Assembly (NCBI GenBank): GCA_028708585.1
Contig: JAQVYO010000014.1
Coordinates: 1 to 18,670, forward strand
Length of the DNA stretch: 18,670 nt
Direction of reading: 5' to 3'
DNA from: Oscillospiraceae bacterium
Lineage (GTDB): Bacteria > Bacillota > Clostridia > Oscillospirales > Oscillospiraceae
How positions within the stretch are numbered: the first letter of the stretch is position 1; the number at the start of each line of letters is the position of its first letter. This document shows, piece after piece, positions 1 to 7,627 of this stretch. Below the pieces are notes generated by a model that saw nothing but the letters and a program-made list of their open reading frames with translations, made no database searches and was not told where the DNA came from. The position numbers were made by a program, and so were the translations under genes.

Positions 1-1
1 C

Positions 2-709
2 TTTGCATTTAATAATATGTCGGCTGAAGATGTGATGATTCATCGGACGGACATGATGGCGATATGGATGGACGAGGCGCCGGAGGAAATTATCAAAACC
101 ATCGAAGATACCGGGTTGTCACGGTTCCCTGTTTATGAAGAAGACGCGGATGATATTGTAGGGATTCTTTACACCAGAGATTATCTGCTCAATGCCCGCA
201 GGGAACAGCCGAAACCCTTTCGGGAAATTTTACGTCCCGCTTATTTTGTCCCGGAGACCGTGCGCACCGATGTCCTGTTTCGGGATATGCAGAAAAAAAA
301 GGTACACATGGCCATTGTAGTGGACGAATACGGCGGAACCAGCGGCCTTGTGACGATGGAAGATCTTCTGGAAGAAATTGTGGGCAATATCTATGATGAA
401 TTTGACCCGCAGGATGAGCAGGATATTGTGCCCTTGGAGGAAAATCTTTGGCGGATCGCCGGAAGCGCGGAGTTGGACGCCGTGGCCAAAGCATTGGATA
501 TGGAGCTGCCCCAAGAGGAAGAATACGATACCTTTGGCGGGTTAATTTTCAGCCAGTTTTCCGTGATCCCAGAGGATGGAAGCCAGCCTGTAGCCGAGAC
601 CTGTGGCCTTCATATCCAGGTGGAACAAATCGAGGACCACCGCGTGGAATGGGCGCTGGTTTCCAAACTGCCTCCGGCGCAGGATGAAACAAGCGGCCGG
701 CAGGAATAA
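2..709 (+). CDS. CBS-pair / CorC-HlyC domain transporter-type protein, 3' part
   Basis: This is the C-terminal part of a hemolysin C/CorC (CNNM, UPF0053) family membrane protein. The reading frame is open to the left edge, and the residues before the first ATG (position 17) already match the family, so that ATG is internal and the gene starts outside the window. A first CBS motif begins at SAEDVMIHRTDM and a second contains VDEYGGTSGLVTMEDLLEEI. They are followed by a transporter-associated CorC/HlyC domain (about the last 90 residues, around DTFGGLIF). The N-terminal DUF21 transmembrane domain expected in this family would lie upstream. Members are implicated in divalent cation (Mg/Co) handling; the actual substrate cannot be read from sequence. 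Pyruvate kinase follows 35 nt downstream on the same strand, so co-transcription is possible. Confidence 0.9.
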   Translation, partial: FAFNNMSAEDVMIHRTDMMAIWMDEAPEEIIKTIEDTGLSRFPVYEEDADDIVGILYTRDYLLNARREQPKPFREILRPAYFVPETVRTDVLFRDMQKKKVHMAIVVDEYGGTSGLVTMEDLLEEIVGNIYDEFDPQDEQDIVPLEENLWRIAGSAELDAVAKALDMELPQEEEYDTFGGLIFSQFSVIPEDGSQPVAETCGLHIQVEQIEDHRVEWALVSKLPPAQDETSGRQE

Positions 710-744
710 ATTGGGCTTTTCTATTGATTAAGAAAGGTAAAATA

Positions 745-2169
745 ATGAAGCAACTGCGAAAGACAAAAATTATTTGCACGCTGGGTCCCTCGGTGGAAAA
801 TGAAGATATGCTCCGCAAGCTGATGCTGGCGGGGATGAATGCCGCGCGGTTTAATTTTTCCCACGGCACGCACGACTCGCATTTCGCGCAGCTTCAGACG
901 TTTAAGCGGGTAAGAGACGAGCTGGGCCTTCCAGTGGCGACGATTTTGGACACCAAGGGGCCGGAAATCCGCATTAGGACCTTTGTAAGCGGCGTGGTGG
1001 AGCTAAAAAAAGGCGATTCTTTTATTTTAACCACAAAAGATGTGACGGGGGATCAGACCATGGTGTCCGTCACCTATGAAAATCTGCATCGGGAGATTTT
1101 CCCGGGTTGCCGCGTTTTGCTGGATGACGGGCTGATTGAATTGTTGGTCCGGGAAGTGAGCGGAGCGGATATCGTGTGCGAGGTAGAGACCGGCGGACCA
1201 CTGACCAATAACAAGAGCATCAATATCCCCAATGTGAATATTCAGCTGCCGTCTCTCACAAAGCGTGATGAGGCGGATATTGCTTTTGGCGTGGAACATG
1301 ATTTCGATTTTATCGCGGCGTCTTTTGTGCGCAGTGCCGCCGATGTGGAGAACATTCGCGCGGTGCTGAATAAATACGGCGGGCAAGATATGCATATCAT
1401 TGCCAAAATTGAAAATCAAGAGGGTGTGAATCATATAGATGAAATCATCGCCGCCGCCGATGGCATTATGGTGGCCCGGGGTGATCTTGGCGTGGAGATT
1501 CCCGCCTATGAGGTTCCCGCCCTCCAGAAACGAATCATCTCCAATTGCACCTTGCGCGGCAAACCGGTGATTACCGCCACGCAGATGCTGGATTCCATGA
1601 TTCGGAATCCCCGCCCCACCAGAGCGGAAGTTTCCGACGTGGCCAACGCGGTGTTTGACGGATCCAGCTGCGTGATGCTTTCCGGGGAAACGGCTTCCGG
1701 GAAATATCCCATAGAAAGCCTGACGCAGATGGTGGATATTGTGTGTGCCGCCGAGCGCTCGATTCATTATTGGAAGCGGTTTAAAAAAGCGAATTTTGAG
1801 CTGGATGGTTCTATCACCAATGCCATCAGCCACACCGGTTGTCTTGCCGCCATGGATTTAAACGCCAGCACGATTATTGTTGCAACCCACTCGGGCCTTA
1901 CCGCTAGGATGATGGCCCGGTTCCGCCCTGCGTGCCCCATCACCGCTGTGACCCTTACGGAGAGGACCAGAAGACAGCTGGCGCTGTCCTGGGGGGTGCA
2001 CCCGTTCTTGTCTGGTTCGGTGGATTCCACCGACCGGATGTTCGGCCTTGGTGTGGAATGCGCTCTGAAAGAAGGCGTCGTAGAGCGAGGGGAAACCGTT
2101 GTCATTACCGCGGGCGTTCCCCTTGGGAGAACCGGGTCTACTAATTTGATTAAAGCGCAGGTGGTATAG
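745..2169 (+). CDS. pyk: Pyruvate kinase
   Basis: This cytosolic enzyme converts phosphoenolpyruvate and ADP to pyruvate and ATP, the last step of glycolysis. Seen: the N-terminal signature KTKIICTLGPS and NAARFNFSHG, the active-site stretch IIAKIENQEGV with the catalytic lysine, and MVARGDLGVEIP of the barrel domain, followed by TRAEVSDVANAVFDG. The protein is 474 aa from the ATG at 745, which has an AGAAAGG ribosome binding site about 8 nt upstream. An in-frame TTG at 724 would add seven residues but has no better site. It ends near GSTNLIKAQVV, so it is the short form without the extra C-terminal PEP-utilizer domain found in Bacillus pyruvate kinase. It lies 35 nt after the CBS-domain gene and is followed by strong hairpins. 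Confidence 0.97.
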   Translation: MKQLRKTKIICTLGPSVENEDMLRKLMLAGMNAARFNFSHGTHDSHFAQLQTFKRVRDELGLPVATILDTKGPEIRIRTFVSGVVELKKGDSFILTTKDVTGDQTMVSVTYENLHREIFPGCRVLLDDGLIELLVREVSGADIVCEVETGGPLTNNKSINIPNVNIQLPSLTKRDEADIAFGVEHDFDFIAASFVRSAADVENIRAVLNKYGGQDMHIIAKIENQEGVNHIDEIIAAADGIMVARGDLGVEIPAYEVPALQKRIISNCTLRGKPVITATQMLDSMIRNPRPTRAEVSDVANAVFDGSSCVMLSGETASGKYPIESLTQMVDIVCAAERSIHYWKRFKKANFELDGSITNAISHTGCLAAMDLNASTIIVATHSGLTARMMARFRPACPITAVTLTERTRRQLALSWGVHPFLSGSVDSTDRMFGLGVECALKEGVVERGETVVITAGVPLGRTGSTNLIKAQVV

Positions 2170-2189
2170 GCGCTGCCTGGGGCAGTGTT

Positions 2190-2230
2190 CCTGCTGCTGA
2201 GAAAGGCTGCTTGCCTTTCTCAGCAGCAGG
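2190..2230. repeat. Perfect 18-bp inverted repeat with 5-nt loop
   Basis: Positions 2190-2207 and 2213-2230 are exact reverse complements (arm begins CCTGCTGCTGAG) around the loop TGCTT. The hairpin lies 20 nt after the pyruvate kinase stop. It has no T-run directly behind it on either strand, so it could be an mRNA 3'-end stabiliser, part of a composite terminator, or a copy of a dispersed palindrome. Confidence 0.7.
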
Positions 2231-2237
2231 ATTGTAT

Positions 2238-2276
2238 GCCGGGCACGCACTGTGCCCGGCGGCGGGAAATTTTTTC
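2238..2276 (+). terminator. Candidate rho-independent terminator for pyk
   Basis: A 9-bp perfect stem (2238-2246 with 2252-2260, GCCGGGCAC/GTGCCCGGC) is followed after nine bases by a run of Ts at about 2270-2275. The spacer between stem and T-run is longer than ideal. An alternative short stem, CCCG/CGGG at about 2255-2266, lies closer to the Ts. The position directly after pyk supports terminator function. Confidence 0.55.
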
Positions 2277-2299
2277 ACTTTTATTGTTTAGCCGGCCAA

Positions 2300-2333
2300 A
2301 CAAACGGGATGCGGTTCTCCGCATCCCGTTTGT
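2300..2333 (-). terminator. Candidate terminator of the folA transcript
   Basis: A perfect 15-bp stem (2300-2314 with 2319-2333) has a 4-nt loop. Read leftward, the right place for the metY-thyA-folA unit, it lies 30 nt after the folA stop and is followed by a moderately T-rich tail (TTTGG). On the + strand it has no T-run. Confidence 0.6.
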
Positions 2334-2363
2334 GGTAAGCCCCCGGCTTTTGTTGCCAGGTTT

Positions 2364-2876
2364 CTATTTTCCCAAAAGGCAGGCGGCATCTGCACGCCGG
2401 TAGGTGAGATAGCGGTAGGTCAAGCTTTCAAAGACCTCCCACAGCCCCGCTTCTTCCTGTTCCCAGTCCGGCAAGGCGTCAAGGTCCGGGAAAAACCGGT
2501 CTGCGTCCGGCCGCGCTTTTACCTGAGTGACAAACACCCTCCTGCAATGGGAAAGTAGGGCCTGGTACACGCTTGCTCCGCCGATGACAAACAGAGAGTC
2601 TGGATCTCTGCCTTTGGCGCACTCCAAAAGTTCCTCCACGTTTTTGCAAATCAGCGCCCCCTTCACCTGGATACCCGGGGTTGTAGATAGTAAAATGGTT
2701 TCCCGGCCGCTGAGGGGGACGCCTCCCGGCAGGGATTCCAATGTTTTTCGGCCTAAAATCACGGTTTTTCCCAAAGTAATAGCCTGGAACCGCCGCATAT
2801 CCGGAGAAATATGAAACAAGAGCTGGTTGCGATACCCAATGCCCCAGTTCTCACTGACCGCCACAATTGCATTCAT
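2364..2876 (-). CDS. folA: Dihydrofolate reductase
   Basis: NADPH-dependent reduction of dihydrofolate to tetrahydrofolate, which regenerates the cofactor oxidised by the neighbouring thymidylate synthase. The 170-aa protein opens with MNAIVAVSENWGIG and continues with the substrate/cofactor stretch NQLLFHISPDMRRF, which carries the conserved acidic residue. LGKTVILGRKTLES and VIGGASVYQALL are the other typical DHFR signatures. The usual Trp of the LPWxLPxD segment is Phe here, a variant I associate with clostridial DHFRs. The ATG at 2876 is preferred over upstream in-frame codons because AAGGAG lies 9 nt before it; that site overlaps the thyA stop codon, so translation of the two genes is probably coupled (13-nt gap). 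Confidence 0.95.
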   Translation of the reverse strand: MNAIVAVSENWGIGYRNQLLFHISPDMRRFQAITLGKTVILGRKTLESLPGGVPLSGRETILLSTTPGIQVKGALICKNVEELLECAKGRDPDSLFVIGGASVYQALLSHCRRVFVTQVKARPDADRFFPDLDALPDWEQEEAGLWEVFESLTYRYLTYRRADAACLLGK

Positions 2877-2889
2877 ACCGCTATACTCC

Positions 2890-3720
2890 TTATATTGCCA
2901 CCGGGATTTTTTCCTCAAACGGATGAAATTGATACTGATCCAGCCGGAAGCTGTCCCGGTTGAAGCTGTAAAAGTCAGCCACATCCGGGTCAATGTGGAA
3001 CTGGGGGGCGGGAAGCGGTTCCTGCTCCAGAAGCTTTTGCACCAGGGGAATGTGTCGGTCGTAGATATGGGCGTCCGCGATCACATGCACCAACTCCCCA
3101 ACTTCCAATCCGCTGGCTTTCGCAAACATATGAACTAGAACGGCGTACTGCACCACATTCCAATTGTTGGCGGTCAGCATATCCTGAGACCGCTGGTTTA
3201 ACACTGCGTTTAAGGTTCTGCCAGTGACATTAAACGTCATGCTGTAAGCACAAGGATACAAAGCCATATCGTGCAGATCCTCAAAGTTATACATACTGGT
3301 TAAAATGCGTCGGCTGGCAGGATTGTGCTTTAAATCATACAGCACGCGATCCACCTGGTCAAACTTCCCTTCCGGGTACTGGTGCAAAACACCCAGCTGA
3401 TATCCATATGCTTTCCCAATGGAACCGTCTTCGTCCGCCCAGGCATCCCAGATATTTCCATGCAGCTCGGATACGTTGTTGGATTTTTTCTGCCAGATCC
3501 ACAAAAGCTCGTCCACCGCGCTTTTCCAAAAGGTGCGCCGCAGGGTCAAAATGGGGAACTCCTGGCTGAGAAGATAGCGGTTTACAATTCCAAATTTTTT
3601 GATTGTGTGGGCGGGGGTTCCGTCTTCCCAGCGGGGGCGAACAGGCAAATCGGTATCCCAATAGCCGGTTTCCAAAATGTCTTTGCAGTTTTGCATAAAC
3701 AGGTGGTCCGCACGGCTCAT
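2890..3720 (-). CDS. thyA: Thymidylate synthase (ThyA type)
   Basis: Folate-dependent methylation of dUMP to dTMP, using methylenetetrahydrofolate and releasing dihydrofolate for the adjacent FolA. The protein is 276 aa. The catalytic Cys157 sits in ALYPCAYSM, the phosphate-binding RS is in LNQRSQDML, and the dUMP-contacting region includes NNWNVVQYA and AHIYDRHI. From memory, the sequence resembles the Bacillus subtilis ThyA / phage phi3T branch (WDSDGTPAHT-like N-terminus, late HIDPDVADFY) more than E. coli ThyA. The ATG at 3720 has AAGGAGG 8 nt upstream. It lies 46 nt after metY with no terminator visible between them, and 13 nt before folA. Confidence 0.96.
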   Translation of the reverse strand: MSRADHLFMQNCKDILETGYWDTDLPVRPRWEDGTPAHTIKKFGIVNRYLLSQEFPILTLRRTFWKSAVDELLWIWQKKSNNVSELHGNIWDAWADEDGSIGKAYGYQLGVLHQYPEGKFDQVDRVLYDLKHNPASRRILTSMYNFEDLHDMALYPCAYSMTFNVTGRTLNAVLNQRSQDMLTANNWNVVQYAVLVHMFAKASGLEVGELVHVIADAHIYDRHIPLVQKLLEQEPLPAPQFHIDPDVADFYSFNRDSFRLDQYQFHPFEEKIPVAI

Positions 3721-3766
3721 ATCTATAGCCTCCTTGTTCTCCTCTTATCAGTATGCGCATGCCCGC

Positions 3767-5050
3767 TCATAATGTTGAAAGCGCCTGCTCCAGATCCGCT
3801 AAAATATCCCGAATGTCTTCCAAGCCGACGGAAAGGCGGATCAGATCGGGGCGGACTCCCGCCGCTTCCAGCTCCTTGTCGTTCATCTGGCGATGGGTGG
3901 CGCTGGCAGGATGCAGAACACAAGTGCGGGCGTCGGCCACATGGGTGACAATAGCAGCCAGCTTTAGCTCTTTCATGAAACGTTCCGCGCCGGCGCGGCC
4001 GCCTTTGACACCGAAGGCAATCACGCCGCAGGAGCCGTTTGGCAAATATTTTTGTGCCAGAGGGTAATATTTGCCGCCGGGCAGGCCGCAGTAATTGACC
4101 CAGGTGACGTTTTTGTGCTCTTTCAGATATTCCGCCGCCGCCTGTGCGTTTTGGCAGTGCCGGGGAATCCGGACATGGAGCGTTTCCAGGCCCAGATTCA
4201 GCAGAAAGGAGTTGTGAGGCGAGGGAGTTGAGCCGAGATCCCGCATGATCTGCGCGGTGGCTTTTGTAATATAGGCGCCTTCCTGTCCGAATTTTTCAGT
4301 GTAAGTAATTCCGTGATAACTGTCGTCAGGAGTAGTGAGACCGGGAAATTTGTCCGCATGGGCATTCCAATCAAATTTCCCGCTGTCCACAATGGCGCCG
4401 CCCACGCTGGTGGCGTGCCCGTCCATGTACTTGGTGGTGGAATGGATGACAATGTCTGCTCCCCATTCAAAGGGGCGGCAGTTGATGGGAGTTGCAAAAG
4501 TGTTGTCCACGATCAGCGGGACGCCGTGCCTGTGGGCGGCGGAGGCAAAACGTTCAATGTCCAGAATAGCCAGGGAGGGATTGGCGATGGTTTCCCCGAA
4601 TACCGCTTTTGTATTTGGACGGAAAGCCGCCTCCAGATCTTCCTCGCTGGCATCCGGCCGGACAAAGGTAAAGGAAATCCCCATGCGCTTCATGGTGACG
4701 GCAAACAGGTTATAGGTTCCCCCGTAAATGGCGGAGGAGCTGACCACATGGTCGCCGCAGGAACAAATGTTGAATACGGAATAAAAAGAAGCCGACTGGC
4801 CGGAGGAAGTGAGCATGGCCGCCGTTCCGCCCTCTAAAGCGGCGATTTTTGCGGCTACATAATCGTTGGTGGGATTTTGCAGCCGGGTATAGAAATAGCC
4901 GCTGGACTCCAAATCAAAGAGCTGCCCCATATCCTCGCTGGTGTCATACTTAAACGTTGTGCTCTGTACAATGGGAATGACGCGTGGCTCGCCGTTTTTT
5001 GGCGTGTATCCCGCCTGGATGCAGTTTGTGCCGATCTGGTATTCTGACAT
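3767..5050 (-). CDS. metY: O-acetylhomoserine sulfhydrylase (aminocarboxypropyltransferase), PLP enzyme
   Basis: A cytosolic PLP enzyme of the Cys/Met metabolism family that makes homocysteine from O-acetylhomoserine and sulfide, the direct route to methionine. At 427 aa it has the normal length. Seen: the N-terminal VIPIVQSTTFKYD, the PLP-phosphate/Tyr region GYFYTRLQNPT, the VDNTFATP loop, and HSTTKYMDGH with the likely Schiff-base Lys207. The C-terminal LRLSVGLEDI is typical. Length and the long middle insertion favour MetY over cystathionine gamma-synthase or lyase. The ATG at 5050 has AAGGAGG 10 nt upstream. It is the first gene of a likely metY-thyA-folA unit. Confidence 0.93.
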   Translation of the reverse strand: MSEYQIGTNCIQAGYTPKNGEPRVIPIVQSTTFKYDTSEDMGQLFDLESSGYFYTRLQNPTNDYVAAKIAALEGGTAAMLTSSGQSASFYSVFNICSCGDHVVSSSAIYGGTYNLFAVTMKRMGISFTFVRPDASEEDLEAAFRPNTKAVFGETIANPSLAILDIERFASAAHRHGVPLIVDNTFATPINCRPFEWGADIVIHSTTKYMDGHATSVGGAIVDSGKFDWNAHADKFPGLTTPDDSYHGITYTEKFGQEGAYITKATAQIMRDLGSTPSPHNSFLLNLGLETLHVRIPRHCQNAQAAAEYLKEHKNVTWVNYCGLPGGKYYPLAQKYLPNGSCGVIAFGVKGGRAGAERFMKELKLAAIVTHVADARTCVLHPASATHRQMNDKELEAAGVRPDLIRLSVGLEDIRDILADLEQALSTL

Positions 5051-5085
5051 TGCCTGAATTCCTCCTTGAGCGATTTTTAAGGATA

Positions 5086-5114
5086 ATGGTATACTGAATA
5101 TGGAATGATGTCAA
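5086..5114 (-). promoter_or_regulatory. Sigma-A type promoter of metY
   Basis: On the minus strand there is a perfect TTGACA (5109-5114), a 17-nt spacer and TACCAT (5086-5091, 4 of 6 matches to TATAAT). The predicted start is near 5079, giving a leader of roughly 28 nt. That is too short for an S-box or T-box riboswitch. Confidence 0.7.
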
Positions 5115-5164
5115 GATTTGTGCAATCCCCACGAATAAAAAAGAAAGAGATGAACCTAGGCTGC

Positions 5165-6166
5165 TTAGCCTGCGGTCTGCCGCGCTGTCTGTGAAAGCTG
5201 GGAATTATGGCTCAGCGGCTGCCGAAGCACAACGCTGCCATAGGATGCGGCGGCTCCCTGTATCGTGTAAAACTGCACTTCCGTTATGGAATTTAAATTG
5301 GTGAGGGAATTGACGATGGAGTAGATGGCGAGCATTTGAAGTTTGGGATCGGAGGGGATTTTGGACCAAAATGCGTCGGACAGCGTAAGCTTGCAGCAGC
5401 CGTTTTGAACGGAAAGATTTACAAGTTCCGTATGGGCGGGAGCCAGACGCCGCAAGCTGGAAGTTTCCGGACCGTTGATTAGTGCTTCCACAATGCGCCG
5501 GGCCAGATCGTCCTCCTCTTTGATGGAAATTTTGCGATATTCCGGTTGCAGGGAAGTCCCGTCTGCGGACAAGAAATATAAGGCCGCCTCAATGGACGTG
5601 TATTCTTTTTCAATGTCATTTAAAACCACATCTTCCGCCCGCAGGATCTTTTCTGCTCCACCGGAAAGATCCTTTCCGTCCACCGTAATGGAAACTTCAT
5701 CAATGGAGGGAAGCTGGGTCAGGGTCAGGGCGATGCAGTAGCTTGATACCGTTAAATCATAGCCGCTAAGGACGCTGTAGGAAGCAGAAAGGTCCAAAAT
5801 GGCCCTTTTACCCTCTATTTTCAGGCTGCGAACGGAGGTCCCGGCAGGAAAGGGAGAGGAAAGCTCCGTATCGGGAGGAGCGGACAGTAATAGCCTTAAC
5901 AGCGTCTCGGGGGTTGCATCCGCCGCGGAAAATGTTTTAGCAACGGGCCGGACGATTTCCTCTCCGAACTGTCTTTCTTTTTGAGAGGTTACGACATAGT
6001 AAATGGAAAAGGTAAGGTGAGTGCCGTCTCTTTCTGGCTGCTTTTCGCATCCGGGAAGGCTGAAAAGGAGCAGCAGGGAAAAGGAAAAAGCAACGATTCG
6101 CCGGAAACCCCCCGGATTCCTTGCGAAATGAAGGACCCATACACCGGCTTTTGGTCTGAGTTTCAT
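5165..6166 (-). CDS. GerMN-domain lipoprotein (GerM-like)
   Basis: A 333-aa exported lipoprotein. An N-terminal hydrophobic stretch (FSFSLLLLFSLPGC) ends in a lipobox-like LPGC with Cys40 as the likely lipidation site. Two GerMN-type modules follow, at about residues 84-167 (ETLLRLLLSAPPDTE ... VSITVDGK) and 190-307 (RRIVEALINGPE ... LTLSDAFW ... ITEVQFY). The tandem arrangement matches B. subtilis GerM, which acts at the septum during engulfment and in germination. The ATG at 6166 is favoured by GGGAGG about 10 nt upstream; an upstream extension of 43 residues lacks family character. The start lies one base after the stop of the histidine kinase, so it is almost certainly translated from the same mRNA. 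GerMN domains also occur in actinobacterial LpqB, encoded with the MtrAB two-component system. A role as sensor partner is inference. Confidence 0.88.
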   Translation of the reverse strand: MKLRPKAGVWVLHFARNPGGFRRIVAFSFSLLLLFSLPGCEKQPERDGTHLTFSIYYVVTSQKERQFGEEIVRPVAKTFSAADATPETLLRLLLSAPPDTELSSPFPAGTSVRSLKIEGKRAILDLSASYSVLSGYDLTVSSYCIALTLTQLPSIDEVSITVDGKDLSGGAEKILRAEDVVLNDIEKEYTSIEAALYFLSADGTSLQPEYRKISIKEEDDLARRIVEALINGPETSSLRRLAPAHTELVNLSVQNGCCKLTLSDAFWSKIPSDPKLQMLAIYSIVNSLTNLNSITEVQFYTIQGAAASYGSVVLRQPLSHNSQLSQTARQTAG

Positions 6167-6167
6167 T

Positions 6168-7604
6168 TTAAGCTTTCCTCCCCGGGCCGTCCGTTTGGCA
6201 ATGGAGAGGGAGGGTGACCGTAAAGCAGGTGCCTCCCTGCGGGCGGCGGCTGACGCTGATCTGTCCGCCGCTTCGGCGAACGGCATCCTGAACAATGGAG
6301 AGGCCCAGCCCCGCTCCCCCGGCAGCCCGGGAACGGGCCTTATCCACCCGGTAAAACCGCTCGAAAACGTGGCTTAATTCTTCTTCGGGGATTCCAATGC
6401 CGTTATCTTGCACAGAAAGGACCGCTGCCGTTTCCCCGCAGGTCAGCGACACATCCACCCGCCCGCCGGGGGCGCTGTATTTGATGGCGTTTTCGATCAG
6501 ATTGGATGCGATCTGGTAAAGCTCGTCCGGACCGATATTGGCCACGCAGTCTTCGCGGGCATCGAATAAAAGGGCAATATTGCTTGCCGCAGCCAAAGGC
6601 TTTAGCATGTGTATGCAGTTTTCCAGCACCGCTTTTGCATTCGCCTGTCCTGGCGGCGGCTCTTGGCAGGCGTCCAGCCGTGTCAGAATGAGCAGCTTTT
6701 CGGTGATCCTGTGCAGGCGGATGGACTCATCCCGAATGTCAGATATGAAATCCCGGGTGGTTTCTGCATCCATATTATCATTTTGAAGAATGGAATCCGC
6801 CAACAGTCGAATGGAGGCCAAAGGAGTTTTAAGCTCATGGGAAGCGTCGGCCACAAACCGCCTGCGTATTCCCTCCGTGGTCTGGAGCCGGTCGGTGAGC
6901 TGGTTGAATTCTCCTGCCAGATCGGCCAGTTCGTCACGCCCCTGAATGGAAACCCGGTGGTTGTATTCTCCTGCCCGGACAATACGGATGGCCCGTAGCA
7001 ATTCGCTGATACGGGACGTGAGCGCACGGGACAGCAGAAGGCTGCATGCGATCACAATGACGCTGACCGCGATGGAAATGGTACGCAGGTTGGACTGCAC
7101 GTCCACCAGGAGGGCGCCCTGTTTTGCGTCATATTCATAAACGAACACAACTCCGATGGGGTTTCCCCGGGAAATAATCGGGGTTGACGCCCGGCTCAAA
7201 AAAGCACCGTCTTTAAAAGAGGAATCAAATACGTCGTTTCCGGACAAAACATCGGATATTTCCCGAAAAAGCGCGTATTTACCAACGTTGCTGGCTTTTT
7301 TTGAGGTATCATACAATATTTTTCCGTTGGCGTCCGTAACGAAAACGCGGGATAAGTTGTGTTCATCCAGCAGTGTCATGACCTGTTCCACGCCGTCTGG
7401 CGTCAGCGTTTCCAGCCCGGAAAGAGAAGAGGCGATAACAGCCGACTGCCCGCTTAACGTTGTCTGCTTGGAACGAAAAACCAGGTTTTGCGTGACAATG
7501 ACAGGATAGGTGTTTAGAACAACCAAAACGGCAATTAAGATGATGAGATAGGTCATGGCGAATTTCCACTGCAAACGGCTGGTTGGTTTTGTCAGGGCAG
7601 ACAC
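6168..7604 (-). CDS. Membrane sensor histidine kinase
   Basis: A 478-aa two-component sensor. Transmembrane segments lie at about residues 17-37 and 174-193 and flank a roughly 135-residue extracytoplasmic sensor region. A HAMP domain (about 194-246) is followed by the HisKA phosphoacceptor box, His256 in DASHELKTPL. The ATPase domain shows N box NLIENAIKYS (368-377), DNGIGIP (400-406), FERFYRVD (414-421) and GGAGLGLSIV (429-438), so it looks catalytically intact. The overall form is PhoR/WalK-like, but the C-terminal signatures alone do not name the ligand. The GTG at 7604 keeps a short cytoplasmic tail before TM1; its ribosome binding site is weak (GGAAAG), and Met17 at 7556 is an alternative start. 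The gene lies 23 nt after the response regulator and 1 nt before the GerMN lipoprotein. Confidence 0.94.
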   Translation of the reverse strand: MSALTKPTSRLQWKFAMTYLIILIAVLVVLNTYPVIVTQNLVFRSKQTTLSGQSAVIASSLSGLETLTPDGVEQVMTLLDEHNLSRVFVTDANGKILYDTSKKASNVGKYALFREISDVLSGNDVFDSSFKDGAFLSRASTPIISRGNPIGVVFVYEYDAKQGALLVDVQSNLRTISIAVSVIVIACSLLLSRALTSRISELLRAIRIVRAGEYNHRVSIQGRDELADLAGEFNQLTDRLQTTEGIRRRFVADASHELKTPLASIRLLADSILQNDNMDAETTRDFISDIRDESIRLHRITEKLLILTRLDACQEPPPGQANAKAVLENCIHMLKPLAAASNIALLFDAREDCVANIGPDELYQIASNLIENAIKYSAPGGRVDVSLTCGETAAVLSVQDNGIGIPEEELSHVFERFYRVDKARSRAAGGAGLGLSIVQDAVRRSGGQISVSRRPQGGTCFTVTLPLHCQTDGPGRKA

Positions 7605-7627
7605 CTTCTTTCCAGGCGGCGGGGCGT

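Noticed and set aside
1027..1833. A 268-codon open frame on the minus strand opposite pyruvate kinase
   Set aside because: It lies wholly inside pyk, has no family-like sequence (runs of His, Gly and Asn typical of antisense frames), and no promoter or ribosome binding site was seen.
5051..5164. Possible S-box or T-box riboswitch before metY
   Set aside because: The predicted leader is only about 28 nt, and no conserved T-box or SAM-box sequence is present.
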